Notes under the pieces: generated by a model | What the model saw: only the letters and a program-made list of their open reading frames with translations | What the model was told of the DNA's origin: nothing | Database searches by the model: none | Part shown: positions 23,408-34,190 of the stretch, piece after piece | Numbering within the stretch: position 1 is the stretch's first letter | How the letters are laid out: each line of letters starts with the position of its first letter | Program-made: the position numbers and the translations under genes | NCBI GenBank assembly: GCA_010015655.1 | Contig: ML976669.1 | Span: 192,956 to 256,955, forward strand | Reading direction: 5' to 3' | DNA from: Bimuria novae-zelandiae CBS 107.79 | Lineage: Eukaryota > Ascomycota > Dothideomycetes > Pleosporales > Didymosphaeriaceae | DNA length: 64,000 nt

Positions 23408-26400
23408 TCATAATCCCGGCGCAGGTTGTGGGTTCTCCACCTTGACCTGCGGCACAGGCGCATCTGGGGGCGGCTGCTCGTAAGCGGCCTCGGCTTCGTA
23501 GATGGGTCTACGGGGTGGAGGTTGTCTCTCCCGTCCCTCGTAGTAGATCCGTTCATATCCGCCTTCATGCTGGCGGGGTAGTGGGCGATCGTAGGACACC
23601 GGCACGTATTGGACGCGTTCCGGCTCATATTCTACGTAGCGTCCTTGCGAGTGGGAGGCATATGGCGCCCTGCGTGCACCCCGAGGGACGTGCACTACTT
23701 CGTACTCATCGAGTGGGTGACCATATTCCTCGACATAGACGCGGGGTGGGCCGTGGTGTTCGTCAGCATAGCGGTAGCGTGGCGAATACGGATGAGAACG
23801 ATCCTGTACAGAGACGTATTCTTGAGGACCGCGCTGGGACTGGTACGGCGTTTCGTCGGCGGGCGCCCGTTCAACGCTTTGATCTCGAGAATATGTGGGA
23901 TCTTGCTCAGCACCTGGCTGCGGTGTCTCCTGCTGATCAATCCGACGGCGCTGTTCTTCGTATCTTTTGCTCTGCGAGCGGCTCATGCTAGCCCCTCTGG
24001 AGTATGGCTCCTCGCGCGAAGCTCCCATGTACCTATAGTAACGGGAGGGAACGTGGTCCTGATATCTGTCTCGTCTGCGCTGTGGTCCCGGTCTCCTCGG
24101 TCCACGAGCGTTTTCTGGTGTGGGGATTTGGCGGCTAGGAGGGCGATGCTCACCATATCGAGACCCGTTGGACGCAGCGGAAGCAGTACGATGAGGAGGC
24201 ACATTGGCATGACGCGGCCCAGGAAGTCCATCTGGAACAACGAAGCTCGGAGGAGGTGGAGTGTATCGAGAACCATCTTCTGGGGCTTGATCTATCTCTA
24301 GACGCGGAGCTCTCTGACCGACCAAGCCATTCGATGGCTGAATTGGTACGAATTCGTCCAGGAAACGGTCCGTGGTAGACTTTTCATTCACGGGACTAGG
24401 GCCAATTGATCCGCTTTGTTCTCTGAGGTGGTGACCAGGATGTCCCAAGTCATCTTCTACGTACCGGGCATGGCGAGAGACAGGGCGATACCCTGTCTCG
24501 TAACACCCTGCACGCGGTTGGGCAAACAAGACTTCCTCACGAGTAGAGCGAAAGTAAGCTTCCTCACCGCGATACAAGGGTCGTCTCTCCGGGAAGTCGT
24601 CATATGTCGGGCCTGCCTCACGGTATTGCCGTGGTTCTGAAGCGAATTCCACATACTCCTGGGCAGCTTCAAACTCCTCGCGACCGGCGTCCACAGGTTG
24701 CTGAGGCAAGTCATGGTTAGCTGCTGTTAGCGCGACTGAGGGCTTCTGTGGTTGACCTACATGATAACGCGGCTCAGCGTAATAGCGGTGGCGGTATTCG
24801 GATGGAGGAGTGCTGCGGTGTGAAATCATCCGAGTGTTGGTCCTACTAGAAGTCCGCGCCAGGGAGGATAGAGCGGGTCGCTGGGGGTCGTATTCTTCTT
24901 CCATTACCTTATGCGGTATTGAAGATCCCGTATATGGCGAAGCCAGAGATGAAGGGCCTGATCCCTCAATAGGTATGCCTGGAGTCCCACTAGGATTCGT
25001 AGCAACTTTGATGTCTTTCGACAAAGACCGCACGGGAGAGGTCGCCTCACCGTTATCGATTCTGCCAATCTTAGGCAAAGGTGTTGGGAACAAAGTGGGA
25101 AACACAGTGGCAACCATATGCAACTTATCGTCGTCCATGCCTGGGGCGTGAATAAGGCCGGAAATAACACGGTCACTTGGGAGCTCTATCATGTCCTCCT
25201 TCCAGTCCAGAGAGCCTGGCAATTGGCCGTTTCCATACCCAGAGGCCTGAGGTCCAGAATGCTGAGACTTGAAATGCTCAAACAAGTTCAGCACTGTAAA
25301 GGTTTTCCTTTCCTCTGGGCGCGAGTAACGGGATATTTCGTCCTGGCACGCTTTGCATGATAGACCGGGAGCATTCTTCAACGCCCGGGGAATCTCGAGG
25401 CTAGAAAACGCGCCAAGGAAATGGTCCAGACTGGGCTCATAGTTGAACTCTATGTGGAACTTGGAAATGGAACGCTGCAACAAAACGTATATGCGGAGAC
25501 TGTTCGGGAGGTCCTTGACGCCCGAGGTTTGTTTCCAGATGTCCTGGGCCATTTCGATGACAGTACTCACCTGCTTATCGAATAAGCTTGTGCGATGACT
25601 AGCGTCATCAGACCTGTGCGACGTGTCTCTCATGCCGAGAACTGGGAGTGGGCCCGCTGGTGGAGGTGCTATGGCTGTATTGGATACAGCTGGGGAAGTC
25701 ATGTACGCGTTTCCAGGATGTGCCCCATACCCAGGTGGAGCCATTGATTGGTATTGGTAGGATTCCAGGGTCGCACCATATGGCTGATTATACTCGTACC
25801 CTGACATTGCACTAGAGGCCATCTGAGGAGGGGCAAAAGGTCCGGCGTAGTGGCCACCGTACTGGTACGGACCGGGACTTGCTTGGGGAAGATGAGTCTG
25901 CATATGAGGAGTGGAAGTTCCCGCACGGGAATACCCACCATAGTAACCGCCATACCCGGAGTGTGCGCCCGTGCCTGCGGCGGAATGGAAGGCATGCTTG
26001 ACAGAAGTGGGGTCGGGATGAAACGGCGTCTCCTCTGGCCATTCAGCTTCTCTCCATGCGACAATGACATTGCCAACGCTGAATGCATTAGTGTGCTTAG
26101 CTCCGTAATGCTGTACAATGCCTTCAAAGCCATAGAGCTTCGTGTTGCCCTCGCACCCTGCTCCGTAGCACAGGAACAGTTCTTTTCGAAACTGTTCAGT
26201 TAAATTCTTGATCTTGTTATCGTATACCCACTTCATGCAATCCAAGACAAGCTTGGGCTTTTTTGGATCGAGTCCGCTGTCGGTTAAGCTCTGGTGTTGG
26301 CCTTGACCAGATGTTGTGCTCTCATTGGCAGACTCTGCATAATAGATGCGCCGCACGTGTACCAGAACATCCACTGCAAACTTCGGGCTGTTCTCGTAAA

Positions 26401-28063
26401 TCACTGCTCTACCGCAGTCCCAAGTGTTGTTGATAAAGTCGTCGGCAATGGCGCCAAGTTTGTCGCGAATCGGACGCTGGGCTTCGTCCCATTCTCGGTC
26501 CATGATTTCTTTGGATTCTTTGGAGTTTGCGTCTAAAAGACGACGGTCCAATGATTTAGGAAGAGACGAGGCACGCGACACGTGGTCTGCTTCCGCTTGT
26601 TGGGCAGCAGGGAGTTGGGCAACGAGGCGGGGCTGTAGTACACTCCACGCGTAGTCGCTCATTGGCTGTGAGATCTGAATGGCTGCCCTGAACGAATCCA
26701 TGTGTCGCAACACGTTTGCTTGTATCGGTGGATTCATCTGCTGGCAGCGACGCTCGATATCGGCCTTGCGGTTTGCTTTGGCTTCGTTCGCATCGTGAAG
26801 CCCGCGCATATTCCCTCCGGGTTGAGGCGTGTGGTGCTGTGCAACAGTCGGCGGACGCGAATGCATGTACAAGTGAACAGGCGCTGAAACTGTTAGACTG
26901 CATTCAAGAGACGTTTGAGATGAAAGCAGTGATGCGCAACAATGATAAATAGTAGCTTGGATAGGAAGGCACTCACTCGCTGGGGTAGGGGCGTGAATAA
27001 CTGGGGAAGGAGCATGCTGCACAGGGGACCTGACTGGCTCGTTCAGCGCTGTTCGTGCAGGAGAAGGCGTAGCAGAGGCTGCTGGTCTGGCGGTGTTGTG
27101 ATCCGACCACCATTGGTATTTGACTTCCCAACGTTCCCAGTTCTCTGCCAACTTCATACGTTCTTGACCCCGCGCTTCTAGGCCTTTTGACCATTCCTCT
27201 GCTGCTGCAGGGCCGAGGGTAAGCGCTTCGGTCAATTCCTTGCTGATGTCCTCCACATGTGCCTTGTAGTAGTATTTGGCAATCTCGACACCGGCTGGTG
27301 TAGTCGCAGCCTGCAGCATGTACGCAGGAATGTAGTTGGCATCATTGGTGACGAAGATATGAGGCAAGGCGGGCCGGAGAGCGGATGCGTTGGAAAAGAG
27401 GAGACTCGCGTCCTGCAGGGTCAATGCTTGTCCATCCAATGTGCTGGTTCTACTCACCGTCTGGCACTTCTCCATAAGACAAGATCCACATGCCCTGATT
27501 CCGAGTGGCCAAATGGTGCGCACGCCATGGGCGCCAGGACCCTTCTGCCAGATCTTTTCGCCTGTTGTTTCCGAATCGAGCCTCTGGCAGAATTGACATC
27601 TTTTAGACCAGACGAGCTGCCACATTTGCAGTTCAGAAAAGCCTGGAAGAGGCTTTGGAGACTTTACAGGAAGCGCATTGCGGGCGGCAGCCCAGATCGA
27701 TTCAGATTTAAAGAGACGCAGTGACCCAGAAGCTGGGTCTAAAAAAGAGACATCTTGCACGTCCGACAAGTATGAATGAAACGATCGATTGACTTGAAGC
27801 AATCGACCCAAATCAGGCAGAGAACAGCAAAGAAACACATGTTGCCATACTGCTGGTGGAAGACCAGCGCATGGCTCGAGCGTACGAAGAGTACGGGCGG
27901 GGGAATCGAGTCTTTGCTTCTTCTGCTGGGGCTGAGCAGGTTCTTCTGCTTTGCGCTTTGATGGAACCGCGTCTTCTTGGACCTCCACTTGGGGAGTGCT
28001 AGGCTTCTCCTCGGATCCGTAGAAATCCACAGAGGAAGCTGTGCTGGACTCGCGCTCGTCCAT
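23408..28063 (-). CDS. Large F-box / zinc-finger protein with disordered tail
   Basis: This protein has 1,520 residues. Exons are 28063-26977 and 26883-23408. The 93-nt intron (26884-26976: GTGAGT, branch CTAAC, TTTCAG) happens to be an exact multiple of three without stops, so the unspliced frame also reads through. An NLS-like KRKAEEP...KKQR sits at residues 36-51 and an F-box at about 68-100 (GLPPAVWQHVFLCCSLPDLG). A Cys-pair zinc ribbon follows (CQFC at 156-159, CGSC at 192-195). Further on are two C2H2-like patterns (CYGAGC...HYGAKH and CKAC...HFKSQH). The C-terminal ~450 residues are rich in Arg, Tyr, Pro and Gln and look disordered. I chose ATG 28063 over 28195 because the extra residues look untranslated. 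A nuclear ubiquitin-ligase or RNA-associated role is inference only. Confidence 0.85.
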   Translation of the reverse strand: MDERESSTASSVDFYGSEEKPSTPQVEVQEDAVPSKRKAEEPAQPQQKKQRLDSPARTLRTLEPCAGLPPAVWQHVFLCCSLPDLGRLLQVNRSFHSYLSDVQDVSFLDPASGSLRLFKSESIWAAARNALPVKSPKPLPGFSELQMWQLVWSKRCQFCQRLDSETTGEKIWQKGPGAHGVRTIWPLGIRACGSCLMEKCQTVSRTSTLDGQALTLQDASLLFSNASALRPALPHIFVTNDANYIPAYMLQAATTPAGVEIAKYYYKAHVEDISKELTEALTLGPAAAEEWSKGLEARGQERMKLAENWERWEVKYQWWSDHNTARPAASATPSPARTALNEPVRSPVQHAPSPVIHAPTPASECLPIQATIYHCCASLLSSQTSLECSLTVSAPVHLYMHSRPPTVAQHHTPQPGGNMRGLHDANEAKANRKADIERRCQQMNPPIQANVLRHMDSFRAAIQISQPMSDYAWSVLQPRLVAQLPAAQQAEADHVSRASSLPKSLDRRLLDANSKESKEIMDREWDEAQRPIRDKLGAIADDFINNTWDCGRAVIYENSPKFAVDVLVHVRRIYYAESANESTTSGQGQHQSLTDSGLDPKKPKLVLDCMKWVYDNKIKNLTEQFRKELFLCYGAGCEGNTKLYGFEGIVQHYGAKHTNAFSVGNVIVAWREAEWPEETPFHPDPTSVKHAFHSAAGTGAHSGYGGYYGGYSRAGTSTPHMQTHLPQASPGPYQYGGHYAGPFAPPQMASSAMSGYEYNQPYGATLESYQYQSMAPPGYGAHPGNAYMTSPAVSNTAIAPPPAGPLPVLGMRDTSHRSDDASHRTSLFDKQVSTVIEMAQDIWKQTSGVKDLPNSLRIYVLLQRSISKFHIEFNYEPSLDHFLGAFSSLEIPRALKNAPGLSCKACQDEISRYSRPEERKTFTVLNLFEHFKSQHSGPQASGYGNGQLPGSLDWKEDMIELPSDRVISGLIHAPGMDDDKLHMVATVFPTLFPTPLPKIGRIDNGEATSPVRSLSKDIKVATNPSGTPGIPIEGSGPSSLASPYTGSSIPHKVMEEEYDPQRPALSSLARTSSRTNTRMISHRSTPPSEYRHRYYAEPRYHVGQPQKPSVALTAANHDLPQQPVDAGREEFEAAQEYVEFASEPRQYREAGPTYDDFPERRPLYRGEEAYFRSTREEVLFAQPRAGCYETGYRPVSRHARYVEDDLGHPGHHLREQSGSIGPSPVNEKSTTDRFLDEFVPIQPSNGLVGQRAPRLEIDQAPEDGSRYTPPPPSFVVPDGLPGPRHANVPPHRTASAASNGSRYGEHRPPSRQIPTPENARGPRRPGPQRRRDRYQDHVPSRYYRYMGASREEPYSRGASMSRSQSKRYEEQRRRIDQQETPQPGAEQDPTYSRDQSVERAPADETPYQSQRGPQEYVSVQDRSHPYSPRYRYADEHHGPPRVYVEEYGHPLDEYEVVHVPRGARRAPYASHSQGRYVEYEPERVQYVPVSYDRPLPRQHEGGYERIYYEGRERQPPPRRPIYEAEAAYEQPPPDAPVPQVKVENPQPAPGL

Positions 28064-28718
28064 GGTTCCCGATTCCTCGGCGAAGCTCACAGGTGGAGCT
28101 CCACCACACGCGTGCGACAGGTAGTAGGCGACATGAATTGGCGACGGGACGGGTGCGTGAATGGGAAGAGAGTTGCGCGGGAACACGCACGGCAACTTTC
28201 ACTGAATGATATGTGGTGGTAAAGGGTCGTGAGTTGCAGCAGGCAGGATACACATGGACTAGAGACGCTGTCGGAAAGGCAGGCGAGGGAGTCAGGCAGA
28301 AGTGTAAAAGGTCCGGTGAACTTTCGCAGCAAGCATGGGGTGAGCCCTCGGCCGTTGAGAGCCAACCGTTGGATGAGGCGAGCAGAGGTCCGGGCGCCTT
28401 GCAGCCCAGCCCGAACTTCGAAGGTCGAGAATATCACGTGAAACGATGACGATATGGGCTTGGCGGGCTCGTGCCGGGGAAAGAACGGCCCGAAGAGGCT
28501 GTGCTCTCCGCCAGCAGGTGGGAACTGTTGCTGATGCATGCAGGTCCACGTAACAACTGTGAATATCCACACTGAGCCTCATTGCGCCGCACGCCCGTGA
28601 AGGCCTTGAGACCCTTCAATTGCGGTTCTCCTCCCACACTCACTCCCACATCCTTCCCCATCTTCGACCCCTCCACTCCCATCCGTGAGCCCAAACAGAG
28701 CTCCACAACATCCTCACC
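28064..28718. promoter_or_regulatory. Divergent promoter between F-box/zinc-finger gene and abp1
   Basis: The two genes start head to head 655 bp apart, so this segment must contain both promoters. CT-rich patches lie just upstream of the abp1 ATG (about 28629-28685), as is common in fungal housekeeping promoters. No TATA box is evident. Co-regulation is inference. Confidence 0.55.
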
Positions 28719-31353
28719 ATGGCTACGCTCAACACGTCGAGCAACGGTCCAAACATAAAGCGAAGCTACGAAAACGTCGTCAATTCACCTCCTCCCAAAG
28801 GGCCCCAGGCAAATTCGCCTACGTTTGGCCAGTGGGCCGTCTTCACAGTTGCCGCTCCCCTCGTCAGCGCCTTCCAGCACGATGGCGGGAAAGAGAGCGT
28901 GTTGAAGGTCCAGACTACCGGCGAGGGCGAGCTTGCCGATTTGATAGATGAGTTCTCAGACGGGCGCATCCAGTTTGCGTTCGTCAAAGTGAAGGACCCC
29001 AACACGTCACTCCCGAAGAACGTCCTCATAGCTTGGGTATGGGTACCTAGACGCGTTGTGCTGGCTTAGCTAACAGTTGCAGTGCGGCGAGGGTGTACCT
29101 GAGCGCACCAAAGGCTACTTCGGCAGCCATCTGGGTGTTGTATCGAAGCTCCTCCATGTTGGTTTACTCAGCTCGCTCCGCATTCATGGCTACTAATCTT
29201 GCGTAGGGATATCACGTCCAAGTTACTGCCCGCTCGGATGCTGATCTTACACCCGAACGTATTGTGCAAAAGGTCTCCGAGGCCTCCGGTGCAAACTACT
29301 CCGGGACACCGAGCATCCCTTCTGCCAACAAGCCGCTGCGGGTTGCTGCAAAGAAACCCGTCTTCACGCCTACGCAGATCGGAGGAGGAGGCGCAGGCTT
29401 CAATCCGCTTGGAAGGTCGCGAGCAGCGCTGTCTCAGCAGGATACCGGCGCTGATGGCTGGGGTGCCGATGCGCCAGAAGTGACTCGCTCGCAGTTGGAG
29501 AAGGTGGAGTCGGCGTACAAGCCCACCAAGGTCAACATGGCGGAGCTTACTTCCAGAAAGCCGGAGACCTCGCGCTTCCAGGCTTCCGATCCAAAACCTA
29601 CACCGCCAGATGTTGTCAGAGGCACCTACCAACCGATTGGCAAAGTCGACATCGCCGCCCTCCGCGCCCAGGCAATATCATCTGCGCAGGATGACAGGCC
29701 CACCGTCGTCAAGGGTGCCTATGAACCTGTCGGCAAAGTCGACATCGCAGCCATTCGGGCAAAGGCACAAGCAGCACCGCCCTCGTCAGGGCTCTCCCCC
29801 GCAGCAACCGGGGCCTCGACCCGCAGCGAGGAGAATGACGAGACTCCGAAGTCGCTGGCGGAGCGATCGGCCGCTTTCAAGCAGCCCGAGAGACTTACGA
29901 GCCTGCCGAAACCCAAGGTCGCGAACAAATTCGGGGGCGCAAGTGCTTTCACGGGTACGAAAGCTCCCACGCCCAGCGCGTTTGGCGTGAAACCTGCCAT
30001 CCAGGCCACGGCCCCAATAGGCTCAGCTAGCAAGACGTTTGCAGACCAGGGCGGAAAAACACCAGCGCAGCTCTGGGCAGAGAAGAAGGCCGCGCAGGGC
30101 CAGCCGGTCAAGTCGTTCGCGACGGGTGAAAGTGCTACGTCCCCGCTGCAGGCTCAGAAGAGCGGCGGCTGGCAGAGCGGCTACACGGGCAAATCATGGG
30201 CACCTGTGCAGACGACTCGTACAGGCCAATCTGCCACCAGCAACCTTAGCGAACAGCGCACTGGAGGCGAAGCGCAGCAGGAGGAAGCGCCGTCCTCTCC
30301 GGCTGGCGGCATCGGTGCCCTCAAGGATCGCTTCAAGGGCGCTGCACCCATGGGTGCTCCTACCAGCCGTTCTGTGCCCGAGCCCTCAGCTCCAAGCCCA
30401 CCCGTACTGGATACATCAAGCAAACCCAATGCAGGCGGCCGGGGTGTCCCCATCCCAGGCCTGCCCAGCCGCCGTGCTGAGCGGGAAGCGGAAGACGACG
30501 TACCCGCTGAGCAGCACCAGCGGTTGCCCTCTCCACCACCTCAGCCTCCACGCAGTCCATCGCCCGAACCGTCTGGCTCACCCGTGCGCATAGCAATGCC
30601 CGTTGGCCGCAGTGCTGCCCCTGCCGAGCTTTCACCCGCCCAAGAACAACCTCCGCCAATGCCTACACGCGGGCTGAGTGAAGCTGTGAGGGAACACCGT
30701 GATATCTCTCCAGAGCGCCAAGTGGAATCGGAAGATACCGCACGAGGTGCTGGTGCTGCTGTTGCGGCGGCCACCTTTGGAGCCGGTGCTGTTGCGGGTG
30801 CTGCTGTTGGCGCGGCGGCCGGAGCTGCGGCAGGCGGAGGCCAGGGCGGAAAACGAGCAATTGCGAACTACGACTACGAAAAGGCGGAAGACAACGAGCT
30901 TGAGTTGCGTGAAGGCGAGTATGTCACTGACATCGACATGGTAGACGAGGACTGGTGGATGGGCACAAACTCGCGTGGCGAACAAGGCCTCTTCCCCTCG
31001 AACTATGTCGAGCTCGTTGAGGACGACGCCGAGGATGATGCTGGTGCCGGTGCACCTCCGCCGCTACCTTCACATCCTGCCGCAGAGGAAGAGCCACCAG
31101 CAGGCCCACCACAGCCCGCTGGCGGCAGTGGTGCTACTGCTACTGCTTCATATGACTATGAAGCCGCCGAAGACAACGAGCTCAGTTTCCCTGAGGATGC
31201 CATTATTACCAATATCGTAAGTGTTCTCCGTTCCTGCTAAGTTGCGTTACTCTGACGGTTCCGCAGGAGTTCCCCGACGAAGATTGGTGGTTGGGCACCT
31301 ATAACGGCAAGTCTGGTCTGTTTCCGGCCAACTATGTGCAGCTCAACGAGTAA
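28719..31353 (+). CDS. abp1: Actin-binding protein Abp1 (ADF-H plus two SH3 domains)
   Basis: Abp1 is a cortical actin-patch protein that binds F-actin and recruits endocytic and Arp2/3 partners (known family role). Exons are 28719-29036, 29083-29157, 29207-31216 and 31267-31353. The introns are 46, 49 and 50 nt, and the product is 829 residues. The ADF-H/cofilin domain covers residues ~8-148 (GQWAVFTVAAPLVSAF, CGEGVPERTKGYF, GYHVQVTARSDADLTPE). Three spaced motifs follow (AYKPTKVNMAEL, YQPIGKVDIAALRAQA, YEPVGKVDIAAIRAKA), then a long Pro/Ser/Ala linker and an Ala/Gly tract. SH3-1 is at ~678-736 (AIANYDYEKAEDNELELREG, EDWWMG, GLFPSNYV) and SH3-2 at ~775-829 (ASYDYEAAEDNELSFPE, EDWWLG, GLFPANYVQL). 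The last intron cuts SH3-2. The domain order and length fit fungal Abp1. Confidence 0.96.
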
Positions 31354-32020
31354 ACCCATGCGTAAAAGGGTGGATTCTGTGCTAGCGAGGAGCGCAATGA
31401 GGTGATTTTGCATCCATGGGGGGGCGCGTTGCTCCGATTGTTGAGTCAGACACGGCAAGATTGGGCGTACTTTATTACAAAAGTCAAAATCAAACCATGT
31501 AAATGTTATCATCCGTTGAGCTGATCCACTGAAGTCTTCGGTAACCGCCCCACCTTGTCGACCAGATTTACCTGTCTTGGGTTCTATTGCGAGGCTTGAA
31601 TGGGTCTTCGGGACACAGCCGTGATTGTCTCCACACCCATCCACGTTTCTAACACGCTTGGGAGACTGCGAAGGACCCTAAGATTCACGTGTCTCCCACG
31701 GATGTGGTACCCCTGAACCCCGGCCCACTGCTCTCTCCAACAATATGATGCCCACCCCTCAATATCCTGTTCGTCCACACCTGAGATAAATTCCTTTCTG
31801 CATGCCTTCTGTCCCGCTCACCCACGATACTCACACAACACCAGTCGAACTACCGTGTATTAACCCAAGACACCCCATACAGCCTCAGATATCAACACCG
31901 CCTATAGTACAGCTCTCTGCTCCAGTCAAACCAACGTGTGTTCTCCCAGGACACCTTACAACCCCTTAGCTTTGACGTCGCTAACCAACACGAGTTACCC
32001 TAGGCTAATACATCGCCAAA
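31354..32020. other. Intergenic between abp1 and the coiled-coil gene
   Basis: This holds the 3' flank of abp1 and the 5' flank of the next gene. Minus-strand open frames here have no family features. Confidence 0.45.
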
Positions 32021-33601
32021 ATGAGGCTGATGGGCTTCGCAAACGCCGTGGTCGAGTTCGTCGAGGCCGTCTTCATGGTCGACGCTCCCGCTCCCGCTCC
32101 GGCACCCACGCCCGCTCCTGACGCCGCCGCCCGCATGGCCTCCATTGAACAAGAGAACCACGAGCTCAAGCACGCCAACGTGATGCTCCTCGAGTCGCAC
32201 GCCGCCATGCAGAAAGACATGCAAGAGAACCGCGAGCTCAAGGCCGCCAACCAAGCTCTCCGCGAGGAGCAGGCCGCCATGCAGAAAGGCGTGCAGGAAT
32301 GCCTCGCCATGATTCCCGCTAGGGCAGCAATACAGGCGAAGATGATACGGATGGAGGAGCTCACAAATGCGATCAACACGATGATAGGCCAGGTTAAGAG
32401 CACGAAGGCCAATATCGTGCGTCTGCAAGGAGAGCGGGACTCCTGGAAGAAGAAGTGCGAAGAAGTCACCTTAGCGTACCAGGTTTCCATGAGCGCGGAG
32501 CAGGCTTTGAAGCGCAGGATTGAGGATATGGAGACGAAGCATGGGCAGGAGATGGAGGCGATGAAGGAGGGTGAGAAGGAGGCTGGGAGGCAGTGTGAGA
32601 GGGGGGTGCGGCTCCTGACGGAGGAGTGGAATAAGGAGAGGAAGCAGCATCGCGATCGGTATGCGGGGCAGGTGAAGTTGTACCAGTCGCTGAACAGGAA
32701 GTGGACAGAGCGCTATGCTGAGCTGCAGGGTAGGCACGATGCGCTGGTGGCGGAGAGATCCGTGCTGGAGGAGAAGTGCGAGGCGCTTGAGAAACAGCGC
32801 GTAGAGGATCATAAGGTGCACCTTACCGATCTGAAGTTCGCGACGGAGAACTACAAGAAGTTGGAGACGGAGCGGGATAATATTAGGAAGTTTCACCGCA
32901 TTGCGATTGAGCAGGTAGTGAAGCTTACTACGCGCGTTCGTGAGCAGACCCAGCGGCAGGAGGAGCTCGAGGCGGATTTGCGCTCGGCGAAGGACCATTG
33001 TGATGGAATTGCCAAGCAGAAGAAATTCGAAGAGGACCTGGAATCGGTGCAGAGAAACCAAAAGAAGGCGGAAATCAAGGACTTGACCGAGCAGCTGGAG
33101 AACACGCGCAACGAGCGAGATGTCTTTGCTGAAGAGCGTGACGCCCTGAAGGCCAAATGCGACGAGCACACCTCGCAAATCGCCAGCCTTGACGAAGCGC
33201 TCGGAAAGCTGAGCCAGGAGAAGCGCGACTTGTTGCTCGCGTTGGAAATCAACGCCGACAAGCTCGAGGCGCTGCAGAAGAAACACGCCAATCTTGACGC
33301 CCGCACGCGGGCCTTGATTGAGAAATTTGTCCGCTCCGAGAAGCAACGCGACGACGCTGTGACGAGGTTGGAAGAGGCGCTGCAGCAGAGGCAGGATGCG
33401 CTGGAAGGCCAGCTGGAGGCGTTGAAGATGGTGCAGAAATTGAAGAATGGGGAGTTTACGGACGAGGAGTATGATGACTGCGGAGAGAAGGAGTATGATG
33501 ACTGCGGAGAGAAGGAGTATGAAGCGGATGCTGAGTATGAGCATGTCAGGGAGGAGGATGAGAGCGATGGCGGCGCTGTTTTGAGCGATCGACTTCATTA
33601 G
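32021..33601 (+). CDS. Long coiled-coil protein
   Basis: This is a single-exon gene of 526 residues. After a short hydrophobic start (MRLMGFANAVVEFVEAVFMV) comes an Ala/Pro tract (APAPAPAPTPAP). The rest is almost wholly charged heptad-type sequence rich in Glu, Lys, Gln, Leu and Arg (for example LKAANQALREEQAAMQ and KIEDL-like repeats), predicting a long coiled coil from about residue 40 to 480. The acidic C-terminus (EEYDDCGEKE...) carries a tandem duplication. No motor, kinase or other catalytic domain is visible. The family is not recognised; a scaffold or spindle/septum-type coiled-coil protein would be a guess. The high GC3 and the absence of stops over 1.58 kb support it as a real gene. 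Confidence 0.75.
   Translation: MRLMGFANAVVEFVEAVFMVDAPAPAPAPTPAPDAAARMASIEQENHELKHANVMLLESHAAMQKDMQENRELKAANQALREEQAAMQKGVQECLAMIPARAAIQAKMIRMEELTNAINTMIGQVKSTKANIVRLQGERDSWKKKCEEVTLAYQVSMSAEQALKRRIEDMETKHGQEMEAMKEGEKEAGRQCERGVRLLTEEWNKERKQHRDRYAGQVKLYQSLNRKWTERYAELQGRHDALVAERSVLEEKCEALEKQRVEDHKVHLTDLKFATENYKKLETERDNIRKFHRIAIEQVVKLTTRVREQTQRQEELEADLRSAKDHCDGIAKQKKFEEDLESVQRNQKKAEIKDLTEQLENTRNERDVFAEERDALKAKCDEHTSQIASLDEALGKLSQEKRDLLLALEINADKLEALQKKHANLDARTRALIEKFVRSEKQRDDAVTRLEEALQQRQDALEGQLEALKMVQKLKNGEFTDEEYDDCGEKEYDDCGEKEYEADAEYEHVREEDESDGGAVLSDRLH
33467..33514 (+). repeat. 24-bp in-frame tandem duplication
   Basis: Two identical 24-bp units (33467-33490 and 33491-33514), each encoding EYDDCGEK, lie near the end of the coiled-coil gene. 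Perfect identity suggests a recent slippage or duplication that adds eight acidic residues and a second cysteine. Confidence 0.9.
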
Positions 33602-33866
33602 TTCGCTCTTTTTTCATGATTTTCAAAGTTCTTACCTTCACAAGCAGCATGATCGTGGTACTTTGCGAAGGCGCTGGCGTAGGCAGTATGTTGGAAGTGT
33701 AATATTTTCATTAGATCACTATGACAATCATGACAAACGAAGTATGTCCCGATAACGGAAGGTGCTTGGAATTCAGCCATATGGCACAGTATTATACAAC
33801 AGCCCTCTCAGGCATCATATCCTCATAACATCATAACGTAATGCGGTTCGTTCTCAAGATCAAGCT

Positions 33867-34190
33867 CTAGTGCTTAGCACCGCCGTGGTCCCCAGTGTCG
33901 TGAATGGAGTCGGGAAGGACGCGCTCGAGCTTCTCAGGGGCAACCTTTTGAAGGCCCTTCGGGACGATGGATGCGTCACCGCCGTCCTTTGCGTGGGTCG
34001 TACGGCCAGTGTCAGAGCCGGTGTCGTGAACCTGATCGTGTTAGGTGTGGTCCTTATCATCATATGAGCGTACAGACCTTGTTGGGGAGGCTCTCTTCAA
34101 GACCCTGGGACGCCTTGTGCTGCACGCTGTCGGGAACCTTCGAGTCGCCAGTGGCGTGGGAAACACCTTGTCCGTGCTCGTTCTGCACGT
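33867..34190 (-). CDS. Small hydrophilic two-repeat protein, 5' end unresolved
   Basis: A small gene is visible only after splicing. Exon a (from about 34190 to 34078) reads NEHGQGVSHATGDSKVPDS then VQHKASQGLEESLPNK. A 46-nt intron (34032-34077: GTCTGT, branch CTAAC, TCAG) follows. Exon b (34031-33867) starts VHDTGSDTGRTTHAKDG and ends HDTGDHGGAKH with TAG at 33867-33869. The unit LEESLPNKVHDTG is echoed by LERVLPDSIHDTG, so the protein has an internal repeat. It is strongly hydrophilic, with no signal peptide or membrane helix, and resembles small fungal stress or conidiation proteins (impression only). No in-frame ATG exists between the exon and an upstream TAG near 34258. Either a 5' exon remains to be found (an acceptor CGTGCAG ends at 34183) or the start codon has been lost. 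Confidence 0.65.

Noticed and set aside
25559..25580. Intron donor GTGAGTACTG in the F-box/zinc-finger gene
   Set aside because: No acceptor in range improves the frame, and the reading through VIEMAQDIWKQ looks coding.
32471..33598. 375-codon minus-strand open frame
   Set aside because: It is the antisense shadow of the coiled-coil gene. Its Leu-rich composition follows from the complementary Glu/Lys/Gln codons, and it has no domain.
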